Below are positions 50,137 to 60,262 of a DNA stretch of 64,000 nucleotides, in pieces. This stretch comes from a bacterium. Its GTDB lineage: Bacteria > Planctomycetota > UBA1135 > UBA2386. A program made the position numbers and the translations under genes. Within the stretch, counting starts at the first letter, position 1; the number at the start of each line of letters is the position of its first letter. Where the stretch lies: positions 62,001 to 126,000 of the forward strand of contig JANSXC010000016.1 of the NCBI GenBank assembly GCA_024743115.1. Reading direction: 5' to 3'. Below the pieces are notes generated by a model. It searched no databases. It saw nothing but the letters and a program-made list of their open reading frames with translations, and had not been told where the DNA came from.

Positions 50137-50487
50137 TCAGACGGGCTCGCGCCAGCTCCGCCGGACGCCGTCAGGATCGCGGCGCAGGCCGACGAACTCT
50201 GCCCCCTGGGCGAAGCGGGATTGGGCCAGCAGTGGGCGCGCGACCCGCGCGGTGAGTTCGGGATCGGGACTCGCGAAGAACAGGCGGCATTCGCCGGCAC
50301 CGAACTCGGCGCCCTCGAAGTCACCGGCGTCCTCCGCGGCGAGGACCTCGTCGAGGTGCTCGCCGAGTTGATCTAGCTGATCCTCTTCGGCCTGTGTCGC
50401 CGACTTGCCGGCGAGGCGCAGGATGACCTGGAGATCCGGGACCTCCTGTTCGTGTTCGGCCTCTTGGTTCTCGGGGTCGTCGGTCAT
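50137..50487 (-). CDS. Hypothetical acidic protein
   Basis: A 116-residue protein, not recognised. The first 20 residues are strongly acidic (MTDDPENQEAEHEQEV), followed by an amphipathic helix region (DQLDQLGEHLDEVLAAED) and a C-terminal part that looks like an alpha/beta domain (ECRLFFASPDPELTARV). No signal peptide or membrane segment is present. The ATG at 50487 is used; an ATG at 50514 would add nine residues. It is convergent with the phosphatase gene and divergent from uvrA. Confidence 0.6.
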   Translation of the reverse strand: MTDDPENQEAEHEQEVPDLQVILRLAGKSATQAEEDQLDQLGEHLDEVLAAEDAGDFEGAEFGAGECRLFFASPDPELTARVARPLLAQSRFAQGAEFVGLRRDPDGVRRSWREPV

Positions 50488-50619
50488 CGTTTCGTTATCG
50501 GAACCCACTATCATACAGGACCTTGGGTCACAGACGCCAGGGCGGAACCGGGCTCGGCGGGAACCGGGGCGTCCCGCTGGCCAACCGGACACCCCGCGCT
50601 ATGCTGCGGGGTTCGCCAC

Positions 50620-53600
50620 GTGGCAAAGAAGTCGAAAATCACCCCCGAACGGGCCGCAAATGCCGCTCCCGCCACGGATTCCGTGGTGGTACGGGGTGGC
50701 CGCGAACACAACCTTCAGGGGGTCGATGTCGCCTTCCCGCGGGACAGCCTGACGACCTTCACGGGGGTCTCGGGCTCGGGCAAGTCGAGCCTCGCGTACC
50801 ACACGATCTACCAGGAAGGGCAACGCCGGTTCCTCGAGAGCCTGAGCAGCTACGCGCGCCAGTTCCTCGGCCGGATGGAGAAGCCGAAGGTCGACCTCGT
50901 CGAGGGTCTGTCGCCGACGGTGTCGATCGACCAGAAGTCGACCAGCCATTCCCCGCGCTCGACGGTCGGCACGCTGACGGAAATCGGCGACTTCCTGCGG
51001 CTGCTCTACTCGCGACTGGGCGAACCCAGCTGTCCCGAGTGCGGTGCGGCGATCGAATCCTGGTCGCCGGACCAGGTCACGGACGCGATCGTCGAGCAGC
51101 ACACGGGCGAGAAGGTGATGCTGCTCGCGCCCGTCGTGCGGGAGCGCAAGGGTGAGTACCGCAAGGAGCTCGCGGAGTGGGCGCAGAAGGGGTTCGTGCG
51201 CGCCCGCATCGACGGCGAAGTGCGCCGACTCGATGAAGACATCAAGCTCGCACGTTACGTTTACCACACGATCGAACTCGTCATCGATCGGCTCACCGTG
51301 CAGGGTGGTGAAGTGCGCTCGCGGCTCGCGGAAGCCGTCGAGCAGTGCGTGCAGCTCGGCGGCGGGCTCGTCGGGCTGACCCATGTGAGCGCGAAGGCGG
51401 GCAAGGGCGCGGAAGAAGGCTACCGGCAGTTCTCCACGCTGCGCAGCTGCCCGAACGGTCACGGCGCGCTGCCCGAAATGGAGCCGCGGCTGTTCTCGTT
51501 CAACAGCCCGATCGGTGCGTGTCCCGAATGCGACGGGCTCGGGGAGACGTTCGGCTTCTCGCCCGAGTTGATCGTGCGTAATCCCGATCACTCGCTGCGG
51601 GAAGGCGCGCTCTACGCGTTCAACGACGAGGGCAAGCTGGTCTACGGCACGCTCACGCTCGACCACCTCGCGGCCGTCGGCAAGGCGTTCGGCTTCGATC
51701 TCGACACGCCCTGGCAGAAGCTCGGCAAGAAGGCGCAGAAAATCGTCCTCTACGGCTCGGGCAAGAAGACCTTCGAGTTCTCGTGGCGCCGGCAGGGCAA
51801 TCGGATGTCCGCTTCGGGCAGCGACCGGATTCCGTTCCCGGGGATCATGCGGCACTTCGAACGCGTCTACCGGCCGTCGAGGGCGCGTAACCTCGATCGC
51901 TTCCGCGCTGCGGTACCATGCGAGGCGTGTGAAGGAACGCGACTGTGCGATGCAGCGCGCGCCGTCCGCTTCGACGGCAAAACCCTGCCCGAGGTGCTTG
52001 CGTGGTCGATCGACGACGCCGCGTCGTGGGTGGGCTCGCTCGAATTGACGGGCAACACCGAGATCATCGGTGGCCCGATCCAGAAGGAGATCGATCGGCG
52101 CCTGACGTTCCTGCGCGACGTCGGCCTCGGCTACCTGACCCTCGCGCGCCGCGCCCCGACGCTTTCGGGCGGTGAGGCCCAGCGAATCCGGCTGGCAGCC
52201 CAGGTCGGCGCCGGACTGCGCGGCATCCTCTACGTGCTCGACGAACCCAGCATCGGACTGCACGCGCGCGACCAGCAGCGCCTGCTGCGCACGCTGGAGG
52301 CATTGCGCGACCGCGGCAACACGGTCGTCGTCGTGGAGCACGACGAGGAGACGATGCGACGCAGCGACTTCCTGGTCGACGTCGGTCCGGAGGCCGGTGT
52401 GCACGGTGGCGAGGTCGTGGTCACGGGTTCGCCCAGCGATGTCGCCGCCGCGGAACGGTCGGTCACGGGCAAGTACCTGCGCGGCGAACTCAGCGTGCCG
52501 ATGCCGACCTCACGCCGCACGGAGGATCACGGCGCGCTCACGATCCGCGGAGCGAAGCACCACAACCTGCAGGACGTCGACGTCGAGTTGCCGCTCGGTC
52601 GGTTCACGGCCATCACGGGCGTGTCCGGCTCCGGCAAGTCGACGCTCGTGCATCACGTGCTCGTGCCGTGGTTGCGCCGCGAGCTCATGGGAGCCGACGC
52701 CGGGCCATCGCACTGCCGGAAGATCTCGGGACTCGAACAGCTCGACAAGATCGTCGAGATCGATCAGGCTCCGATCGGGCGCACGCCGCGCAGCAACCCG
52801 GCGACCTATACCGGCGTCTGGACGCACGTGCGCGACCTGTTCGCGATGCTGCCCGAGAGCAAGCTGCGCCAGTACGAGAAGGGGCGGTTCTCGTTCAATG
52901 TTGCCGGCGGTCGCTGCGAAGCGTGCGGTGGCGCGGGCGTGACAACGCTCGAGATGAACTTCCTCGCACCCGTCGAGGTCGTCTGCGAGGAGTGTGGCGG
53001 CGCGCGCTTCAACCCGGACACGCTCGCGATCCACTGGAAGGACAAGAACGTCCACGACATCCTCGAGATGTCCGTCGATGAGGCCGCGGAGTTCTTCGCC
53101 GAGCAACCCAAGATCATTCGGGGCCTACGGGCGCTGCAGGACGTCGGCCTCGGCTACGTTCGCCTCGGGCAACCATCGACGACACTGTCGGGCGGCGAGG
53201 CCCAGCGCGTCAAGCTCGCGACCGAACTCCAGCGCCCGGCGACGGGTAGCACGTTCTACGTGCTCGACGAGCCGACCACGGGATTGCACTTCCACGACGT
53301 CACCAAGTTGCTGCACGCGCTCCAGCGGCTCGTCGATGCGGGGAACAGCGTGCTGGTGATCGAGCACAACCTCGACGTCGTGCGGGCCGCGGACTGGCTC
53401 GTCGATCTCGGACCGGAGGGTGGCGTGGGCGGCGGCCGCGTGGTCGCGACCGGCACGCCCGAGGATCTGGCCAACAACACCGAGTCCCACACGGGCGCGG
53501 CGCTGCGAGAGATCGGGATCGGCAAACCGAAGCGCGGCAAGAACGGGCCCGGCAAGGTCAGGAAGAAGGCGAAGACCGCCGGCGCGAAACAAGCCCTCCG

Positions 53601-56595
53601 GGCCCGGAAGCCCAAAGCGATCGCCGTGCGCGGTGCGACGACCCACAACCTCGCCGGGGTCGACTGTGACATTCCGCTCGGAACGTTCACGGTCGTCACC
53701 GGCCCCTCGGGCTCCGGCAAGTCGAGCCTCGCGTTCGACACGATCTTCCAGGAAGGGCAGCGCCGGTTTCTCGAGAGCATGTCGACCTACGCGCGGCGCT
53801 TCCTCGGCCGCCTCGATCGCGCGCCCGTGGACACGATCGACGGCCTAGGTCCCGCGATCGCGATCGACCAGAAGCGCACCGCTCGCAGTCCGCGTTCGAC
53901 CGTCGCGACGACGACCGAGATCCACGACTACCTGCGCCTGCTCTACGCGCGAGTGGGACGCCACTACTGCCCCGAGCACGGCGGCGAGCTGATCGCTTGG
54001 TCGCCGACCAAGGCCAGTCGAAAGCTCTGCAAGGATCACCCGGGCAGGCGGGCCTACGTGCTGGCGCCCATCGCGATCCCACACGACCTGGCCAACGACG
54101 AGGACAGGGTCGGCCCCTGGTTGCAGGCGCTGTTCGAGGAATGGCAACGCTCGGGTCATGTCCGCGTGATCGCCGACGGCACCGAGTCCCGGATCGACGC
54201 CGGTCCGCCCGCGAGCACTCCGGCAGAGCTGCTGCTCGTGATCGACCGCGTCAAGATCGGCGATCGCGGACGGCTCAGTGATTCCATCGAGCAGGCCCAG
54301 ACCGCGGCCGCGGATCATGGCGGCCAACCGGCCGCGATCGTGCAGTTCGCTGACGATGCTTCGCGGCTGTGGTTCCGCGCGACAGCGGCGTGCGAGGTCT
54401 GCGGCTTCGAGGCGACGAAGGATCCACATCCGCGCTGGTTCTCGTTCAACCATCACAGCGGTGCGTGCGCCATGTGCCTGGGGCTTGGCGACGTCGTGAT
54501 CTGCGCCGAAGAACTGCTCGTCAACCACCCGGACAAGCCGGCGTTCGGTGGCGCGATCAAACACCGTGGCGCCGCGTTCACGTTCCTGACCAATCCCGAG
54601 GGCTGGTACGCGGAGGTTGCCACTCAGGTCGCGGCCCATTGCGGGTTCGACCTCGACCTGCCCTGGCGCAAGCTGCCGAAGGCCGCGCGCGAAGTGCTGC
54701 TGCGTGGCACCGGCACCCGCCGCTACGAGGTCGTGTTCCGCAAACGTGAACAGGGCCGCAAGCGTGAATGGCGCATGGCCGTCGCGTGGAAGGGTCTTGC
54801 CCGCCAGGTCGAGGAGTGGTTCCACGGCAAGGACGGCGGCGAGAACTCGGGTGACGAGCGTTACCGGGCCGTGATGCGCACCGAACGCTGCCCGGACTGC
54901 CATGGCGAGCGCCTCATGCCCGGCCCGCGCCACGTCAAGGTCTCCGGAGTGCGGCTGCCGGAGCTGCTCGCCGCAACGGTCGACGATGCCCATGCCCGCA
55001 TCGCGAAGTTCCGGCTCAATCAGACCGAGCGGCGGATCGCCGCCGACGTGCTCAAGGAGCTTGGCCACCGGCTCGATTTCCTCCGCGAGACGGGCCTCGG
55101 ATACCTGTCGCTCGATCGCTCCGCGGCAACGCTGTCGGGCGGTGAAGCGCAACGCATCCGACTCGCGACCCAGCTCGGCAACAAACTCGTCGGTGTGCTC
55201 TACGTGCTCGACGAACCGACCGTCGGGTTGCACCCGCGCGACACCGAACGCCTGCTCAACACGCTTATCGAACTGCGCGACCTCGGCAACACGGTCGTGG
55301 CCGTCGAGCACGACGAGACGATGGTGCGCGCTGCCGATCACGTGCTGGACCTCGGGCCCGGCGCCGGCCATCGCGGTGGCCGCATCGTCGCCGCGGGGAC
55401 GCCCGCGCGGGTGGCGAAGAGCAAGGGCCTGACCGGTCAGTGGCTGCGCGGCGCCATCGCGCTGCCGGCACCGAGCGAGCGGCGTTCGCCAAGGGGCCAC
55501 GCGGCACTGCGTGACGTCAACATCCACAATCTGCAATCACTGGACATCGATATCCCGCTCGGCTGCTTCACGGCAGTGACCGGGGTCTCGGGTTCCGGCA
55601 AGTCGTCGCTGATCCTCGATGCACTCGTGCCGGCGTTGCGAGAGCAACAGCCGATCGTCGAACTCGAGGGCGACACGGAGGTTCGCTACCAACTCGTCGT
55701 CGTCGACCAGGGGCCGATCGGCAGCTCGCCGTCGAGTAACCCCGCGACCTACACCGGCGTCTTCACGCCGATCCGCGAACTGTTCGCGCGCACGCCGCTG
55801 GCCCGGCAGAAGGGGTTCACCCCCGGCCGGTTCTCGTTCCATGTCGCGGCGGGGCGGTGCGCGCACTGTGAGGGCAAGGGTCAGATCCAGGTCGAGATGC
55901 ACTTCCTTGCAGACGTCTGGGTCGAGTGCGAGATCTGCCGTGGCAAGCGTTACAACGCGGAAACGCTCAGCGTCGACTATCGCGGCAAGAACATCGCCGA
56001 TGTCCTCGCGATGGAGGTCGACGACGCGCTCGCGTTCTTCGGCAACCATCCGAAGATCAAGCGACCGTTGCAGCTGCTGCATGACGTCGGGCTGGGGTAT
56101 CTGCAACTCGGTCAGCCCGCGAACACGTTTTCGGGTGGCGAGGCCCAGCGCATCAAGCTCTGCACCGAGCTCGCGGCGCGGCCGCGCGCCCACATGATCT
56201 ACGTGCTCGACGAGCCGACCACGGGTCTCCACCTCGACGACATCAAGAAGCTCGCGACGGTCCTCGAGCGCCTGCTCGAGCGCGGTGATTCGGTGATCGT
56301 CATCGAGCACCACATCGATCTCATCCTCGCCGCCGACCGGGTCATCGAACTCGGGCCGGAGGCCGGTGCCGCTGGCGGACGCGTCGTCGCCGCGGGCACC
56401 CCGGAAGAACTCGCGACGCATCGCGGCAGTCACACGGGGCGCTTCCTCGCGGAGCGCTTACGAGCCGGAACGGCAAAGAACGGCAAGGCACAACCCGGAA
56501 AGGGACCGGGTTTGCCGTCACGCCGTGCCCGACCGGCGAAGAAGCCCCGTCGGACCGCGAAGACGACGAAGAACAGCTCGGAGGGAGATGCATGA
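50620..56595 (+). CDS. uvrA: Excinuclease ABC subunit A, tandem-duplicated (two UvrA in one chain)
   Basis: A 1991-residue protein made of two complete UvrA units (about 1-970 and 1000-1991), each with two ABC ATPase modules, so four in all. Walker A loops (SGSGKSS/T) lie near residues 49, 667, 1030 and 1655. The ABC signatures LSGGEAQRIRLA, LSGGEAQRVKLA, LSGGEAQRIRLA and FSGGEAQRIKLC are all present, and zinc modules such as CEACGG with CEECGG and CAHCEG with CEICRG are intact. Normal UvrA is about 950 residues and works as a dimer, so this resembles a covalent dimer. In the first unit one zinc site reads CPNGH instead of CxxC. The GTG start at 50620 precedes AKKSK. The XPB-type helicase gene overlaps its stop by 4 bases. 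Confidence 0.95.
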   Translation: MAKKSKITPERAANAAPATDSVVVRGGREHNLQGVDVAFPRDSLTTFTGVSGSGKSSLAYHTIYQEGQRRFLESLSSYARQFLGRMEKPKVDLVEGLSPTVSIDQKSTSHSPRSTVGTLTEIGDFLRLLYSRLGEPSCPECGAAIESWSPDQVTDAIVEQHTGEKVMLLAPVVRERKGEYRKELAEWAQKGFVRARIDGEVRRLDEDIKLARYVYHTIELVIDRLTVQGGEVRSRLAEAVEQCVQLGGGLVGLTHVSAKAGKGAEEGYRQFSTLRSCPNGHGALPEMEPRLFSFNSPIGACPECDGLGETFGFSPELIVRNPDHSLREGALYAFNDEGKLVYGTLTLDHLAAVGKAFGFDLDTPWQKLGKKAQKIVLYGSGKKTFEFSWRRQGNRMSASGSDRIPFPGIMRHFERVYRPSRARNLDRFRAAVPCEACEGTRLCDAARAVRFDGKTLPEVLAWSIDDAASWVGSLELTGNTEIIGGPIQKEIDRRLTFLRDVGLGYLTLARRAPTLSGGEAQRIRLAAQVGAGLRGILYVLDEPSIGLHARDQQRLLRTLEALRDRGNTVVVVEHDEETMRRSDFLVDVGPEAGVHGGEVVVTGSPSDVAAAERSVTGKYLRGELSVPMPTSRRTEDHGALTIRGAKHHNLQDVDVELPLGRFTAITGVSGSGKSTLVHHVLVPWLRRELMGADAGPSHCRKISGLEQLDKIVEIDQAPIGRTPRSNPATYTGVWTHVRDLFAMLPESKLRQYEKGRFSFNVAGGRCEACGGAGVTTLEMNFLAPVEVVCEECGGARFNPDTLAIHWKDKNVHDILEMSVDEAAEFFAEQPKIIRGLRALQDVGLGYVRLGQPSTTLSGGEAQRVKLATELQRPATGSTFYVLDEPTTGLHFHDVTKLLHALQRLVDAGNSVLVIEHNLDVVRAADWLVDLGPEGGVGGGRVVATGTPEDLANNTESHTGAALREIGIGKPKRGKNGPGKVRKKAKTAGAKQALRARKPKAIAVRGATTHNLAGVDCDIPLGTFTVVTGPSGSGKSSLAFDTIFQEGQRRFLESMSTYARRFLGRLDRAPVDTIDGLGPAIAIDQKRTARSPRSTVATTTEIHDYLRLLYARVGRHYCPEHGGELIAWSPTKASRKLCKDHPGRRAYVLAPIAIPHDLANDEDRVGPWLQALFEEWQRSGHVRVIADGTESRIDAGPPASTPAELLLVIDRVKIGDRGRLSDSIEQAQTAAADHGGQPAAIVQFADDASRLWFRATAACEVCGFEATKDPHPRWFSFNHHSGACAMCLGLGDVVICAEELLVNHPDKPAFGGAIKHRGAAFTFLTNPEGWYAEVATQVAAHCGFDLDLPWRKLPKAAREVLLRGTGTRRYEVVFRKREQGRKREWRMAVAWKGLARQVEEWFHGKDGGENSGDERYRAVMRTERCPDCHGERLMPGPRHVKVSGVRLPELLAATVDDAHARIAKFRLNQTERRIAADVLKELGHRLDFLRETGLGYLSLDRSAATLSGGEAQRIRLATQLGNKLVGVLYVLDEPTVGLHPRDTERLLNTLIELRDLGNTVVAVEHDETMVRAADHVLDLGPGAGHRGGRIVAAGTPARVAKSKGLTGQWLRGAIALPAPSERRSPRGHAALRDVNIHNLQSLDIDIPLGCFTAVTGVSGSGKSSLILDALVPALREQQPIVELEGDTEVRYQLVVVDQGPIGSSPSSNPATYTGVFTPIRELFARTPLARQKGFTPGRFSFHVAAGRCAHCEGKGQIQVEMHFLADVWVECEICRGKRYNAETLSVDYRGKNIADVLAMEVDDALAFFGNHPKIKRPLQLLHDVGLGYLQLGQPANTFSGGEAQRIKLCTELAARPRAHMIYVLDEPTTGLHLDDIKKLATVLERLLERGDSVIVIEHHIDLILAADRVIELGPEAGAAGGRVVAAGTPEELATHRGSHTGRFLAERLRAGTAKNGKAQPGKGPGLPSRRARPAKKPRRTAKTTKNSSEGDA

Positions 56596-58298
56596 GCGAG
56601 CCACCCCTGATCGTCCAGACGGATTGCACCGTGTTGCTGGAGACCTGGCACGAAGAGTACGAGTCGGCCCGCGACCGCCTCGCGCGATTCGCCGAACTCG
56701 AGAAGTCACCCGAGTACGTGCACTTCTATCGCCTGACCCCGGTCAGCATCTGGAACGCCGCGGCACTCGGTGAAGACGCCGAGAGCACGGTCACCTGGCT
56801 GGAGGAGAACGCGCGGTACTCCGTCGCCGCGCCGGTGCTCAAGCAGATCCGCGAATGGTTCCGGCGCTATGGCCTGATCCGATTCCGTGCGGCGCCGGAC
56901 CGGAGCGAGCTGCTGCTCGAGTGTGATGACGAAGACGTTCTGGCAGCCATCGTCGAAGACGAGCGCATTGCGGACCTCATCGAGTTCGCCGACGACGGGT
57001 CGGCCCGGCTCGGCGCTGCCAGTCGCGGCGCCCTGAAACAGGCGCTGCTCGCGTTCGGCTACCCCGTCGACGACCGCGCGGGCTATGCCACGGGCGACAG
57101 CCTCGGTTTCGACCTGCGGCAGCGCACGGGCGCCGGTTCGACGTTCGAACTGCGCGACTACCAGCGGGCGGCGGCCGAAGCGTTCCATGCGGGCGGCTCG
57201 GAACTCGGTGGTTGCGGGGTCGTCGTGCTGCCGTGCGGCGCCGGCAAGACGGTGGTCGGCATCGCGGCGATGCAGCTATTGCAGACGAACACGCTCATCC
57301 TGACGACGAACACCATCGCGGTGCGTCAGTGGCGGCAGGAGATCCTCGACAAGACCGATCTCGAACCCGACCAGATCGGTGAGTACACGGGGGAACGCAA
57401 GGCGATTCGGCCCGTGACGATCGCGACCTATCAGATGCTCACGCATCGCAAGGGCAAGACGGACGAGTTCGAGCACCTCGGGCTGCTCGATCGCGGCGGC
57501 TTCGGGCTGGTCGTCTACGACGAGGTCCATCTGCTGCCGGCGCCGGTCTTCCGCGCGACGGCGGGCATCCAGGCGCGCCGACGCCTCGGACTGACGGCCA
57601 CGCTCGTGCGCGAGGACGGCCGCGCCGACGAAGTCTTCACGTTGATCGGTCCGAAGCGCTACGAGGTCCCGTGGCGTGAACTCGAACGCCGAGGTTTTCT
57701 TGCGACCGCGAAGTGCGCCGAGGTCCGGGTGCCCCTCACCGAGGAGCGCGCCGCGCGGTACTCGACGGCAGCCGCGCGGTCGCAGATCCGCATCGCGGCC
57801 GATAACGAACAGAAGGTCGACGTCGTCGGCGCGCTGCTCGATCTGCATGCGCAGGATCGCGTGCTCGTGATCGGCCAGTACATCGAACAACTCCGTCAAC
57901 TCGCGACGGTGTTCGGCATTCCGCTCATCACGGGCCAGACCCCGAATCCCGAACGCGAGCGGCTCTACGCCGCGTTCCGCAGCGGGGAACTGCCGCGACT
58001 GATCGTCAGCAAGGTCGGCAACTTCGCGGTCGACCTGCCCGACGCCAACGTCGCCATCCAGGTCTCGGGCACCTTCGGTAGCCGTCAGGAGGAGGCCCAG
58101 CGCCTGGGCCGCGTGTTGCGCCCCAAGAGCGACGGCGGCGCGGCGCACTTCTACACTCTCGTGTCTTCGGACACGCGCGAGCAGGAGTTCGCGCAGAAGC
58201 GCCAGCTGTTCCTGACGGAGCAGGGCTACGGCTACGCGATCGCCGGGGCCGGCGAGTTCCTCGAGCGCGCACAGAAGGTGCGGGAGGAGCGTGCATGA
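56592..58298 (+). CDS. XPB/Rad25-type DNA helicase
   Basis: A 568-residue superfamily 2 helicase of the bacterial XPB type. An N-terminal helicase-associated region (1-180) is followed by the two RecA-like domains: Walker A PCGAGKT (Lys219), Walker B DEVH at 310-313, TAT, and the RED motif at 340-342 (VREDGRAD) that marks XPB proteins. The C-terminal domain contains RQEEAQRLGRVLRPK. XPB unwinds DNA in repair and transcription. It overlaps uvrA by 4 bases and the next gene by 4 bases, which suggests cooperation in nucleotide excision repair. Confidence 0.93.
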   Translation: MSEPPLIVQTDCTVLLETWHEEYESARDRLARFAELEKSPEYVHFYRLTPVSIWNAAALGEDAESTVTWLEENARYSVAAPVLKQIREWFRRYGLIRFRAAPDRSELLLECDDEDVLAAIVEDERIADLIEFADDGSARLGAASRGALKQALLAFGYPVDDRAGYATGDSLGFDLRQRTGAGSTFELRDYQRAAAEAFHAGGSELGGCGVVVLPCGAGKTVVGIAAMQLLQTNTLILTTNTIAVRQWRQEILDKTDLEPDQIGEYTGERKAIRPVTIATYQMLTHRKGKTDEFEHLGLLDRGGFGLVVYDEVHLLPAPVFRATAGIQARRRLGLTATLVREDGRADEVFTLIGPKRYEVPWRELERRGFLATAKCAEVRVPLTEERAARYSTAAARSQIRIAADNEQKVDVVGALLDLHAQDRVLVIGQYIEQLRQLATVFGIPLITGQTPNPERERLYAAFRSGELPRLIVSKVGNFAVDLPDANVAIQVSGTFGSRQEEAQRLGRVLRPKSDGGAAHFYTLVSSDTREQEFAQKRQLFLTEQGYGYAIAGAGEFLERAQKVREERA

Positions 58299-60163
58299 GC
58301 CGGCTGAGCCTGAGATCCCTGCTGCAGAAGGCCGAGGCCGATCACGTCCACGAGTTCGTAGCGCACTGGTGCGAGAAGGACGCCCCGGGCCAGCGTCGCA
58401 CCGCGATCGCGGCCGCCGCCGCCGCGATGGAGGACCAGGAGTTCGTCCAGCGCCGGATCACCGCGCTGCCCAAGAAGCTGCAGGACCTGCTCGAACTCTT
58501 CTTCGAGGACGATGGCGCGGTGCGTTCCGTAAAGGGGCTGTTCGATCAGGTGGGTGACTCGTTCAAGAGTCGCTTCGATCTCGAAGCCACGCTGGCCGCA
58601 CTGCAGCGCGAGGCGTTCCTCTGGCCCGCGAAGGACAATCGCTGGGCGGACGATGACAGTCCTTGCTGGGGAGTTCCCGGCGAACTCGTCGAGTGCGTGC
58701 AGGAGTACCGACAGAAGAGCGAGCGGCAGTTGCAGGACCTGCTCACCTTGCAGGGCTTCCTCGACGCGCGTTACTTCCGCGAACGCAAGGCGGCCAGCGG
58801 CGCGGGGAAGAACGGCAAGAACGACAAGACGAAAGACCGCGCCGCCGACCACGCCCGCAAGATCTACAAGCTCTACACGATGGAGAGCTCGATGCGGCAA
58901 CGGCTCGCCAAGCTGCCCGAACCGCTCAAGGTCGTGGTCGACGACGTGCTTGCGCGTCACGGCGGACTCTCGACCTGGGAAGAGCTCAGCGAAGAGGTCG
59001 AGCTTGGGGAAGGCATCGACCCCGAGTTCGTGGGTAAGGGCCTCGAGGAGGCCATGCTCGGCACGGTGACGAGCCTCGATCTCGCACGGATCGGCATCCA
59101 GCCGATGGAGCAGGCGGTAATCATCTTCCACGAGATCGCCCTGCACGCGATCCGCGAGCGCAGCGAGTCGTCGATCCCGGAAGTCGGTGAAGAACTCGTC
59201 GCGGGCGGCGACTTCGCGACCAACGTCGGCCGCTTCCTGCGCGAGCTGCAGCAGAGCAAAGTGCTCTTCACGGCTGACGGCAAACTGTTCAAGGCATCGC
59301 AGAAGCGCATCGCCGGCACGCTGTTGCCGGTGCCTGGTGGCTTTCTGGGGCCCGAAACGCTGCTCGAAGAACTCTATCGCTTCTGCCTGCAACGGCGCCT
59401 CATCGATCGCCGCGGTGAACGTTCGCTCCGGCCGACACCGGCGGGCACCGAGTTCGACCGCAGTTCACTGACGGACCAGTCCAAGATGCTGTTGGCGCAC
59501 TTCGTCGAGGACCGCAGCCTGCCGGGCGAACCGTACCACCAGGTCCGCATGCGGCGCGTGCTGCTGCGACTGCTGCGCCGCGCCGAGCCGATGCTCTGGC
59601 AGGACGCCGCCGTGCTGCCGTTCCTCACGCGGAACGCGTATCTCGCGCAGCTCGACGGCAAGCAGACCGAAGAGTTCTTCGCGACGCGATTCCAGGGTGG
59701 CGGCTATGCACCCGGCGAGTCGCTGCAGCAGATGTGCTGGAACCTGCTCATCTGGATCAAGAAGCGGCTGTTCCCGCTCGGCATTGTCGACCTCGGACTG
59801 CACCAGGGCCGGCTCGTCGCGATGCGCCTGTCGCAGCTCGGCGCCGAGCTCCTCGACGCCGAACCCGCCGCGAAGGTCGGCGGCACCCGCAGCACGCTGA
59901 TCGTGCAGCCCGACTTCGACGTTCTGCTCTTCCCCGGCGATGACATGCACGATGCGGTCCATCTGCTCGATCGCTTCGCCCGCCGCATCAAGAGCGACCA
60001 CGTTCACCAGTTTCACCTCGAGCGAGCGACGGTCGAAGCCGGGCTCGCCGAAGGCCTGACCATCGCGACGATCCTGCAGGAACTCACGGACCGTGCGCGG
60101 GTGCCCATTCCGCAGAACGTGCGCTACAGCCTCGAGGAGTGGGGGCCAGCCAAGCCGTCATGA
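58295..60163 (+). CDS. Helicase-associated protein (Helicase_C_3/XPB_Ssl2-type domain)
   Basis: A 622-residue protein with no helicase core of its own. The N-terminal 500 residues are mainly helical with winged-helix-like segments. A region near residues 535-555 (STLIVQPDFDVLLFPGDD) matches the domain known as Helicase_C_3, which in mycobacteria is encoded next to XPB. The start overlaps the XPB stop by 4 bases. In archaea the XPB partner is the nuclease Bax1; no nuclease motif was seen here. It could be a regulator or DNA-damage adaptor of the helicase. Confidence 0.78.
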   Translation: MSRLSLRSLLQKAEADHVHEFVAHWCEKDAPGQRRTAIAAAAAAMEDQEFVQRRITALPKKLQDLLELFFEDDGAVRSVKGLFDQVGDSFKSRFDLEATLAALQREAFLWPAKDNRWADDDSPCWGVPGELVECVQEYRQKSERQLQDLLTLQGFLDARYFRERKAASGAGKNGKNDKTKDRAADHARKIYKLYTMESSMRQRLAKLPEPLKVVVDDVLARHGGLSTWEELSEEVELGEGIDPEFVGKGLEEAMLGTVTSLDLARIGIQPMEQAVIIFHEIALHAIRERSESSIPEVGEELVAGGDFATNVGRFLRELQQSKVLFTADGKLFKASQKRIAGTLLPVPGGFLGPETLLEELYRFCLQRRLIDRRGERSLRPTPAGTEFDRSSLTDQSKMLLAHFVEDRSLPGEPYHQVRMRRVLLRLLRRAEPMLWQDAAVLPFLTRNAYLAQLDGKQTEEFFATRFQGGGYAPGESLQQMCWNLLIWIKKRLFPLGIVDLGLHQGRLVAMRLSQLGAELLDAEPAAKVGGTRSTLIVQPDFDVLLFPGDDMHDAVHLLDRFARRIKSDHVHQFHLERATVEAGLAEGLTIATILQELTDRARVPIPQNVRYSLEEWGPAKPS

Positions 60164-60262
60164 AATCCAACCGCACGAAGTCGGTGACACCGACGCTTGC
60201 AAAGGTCGCGTATTGAGCTTCACGTTCGGCGCGATTTCTCCGATCACCTCTCGTCTCACCCC

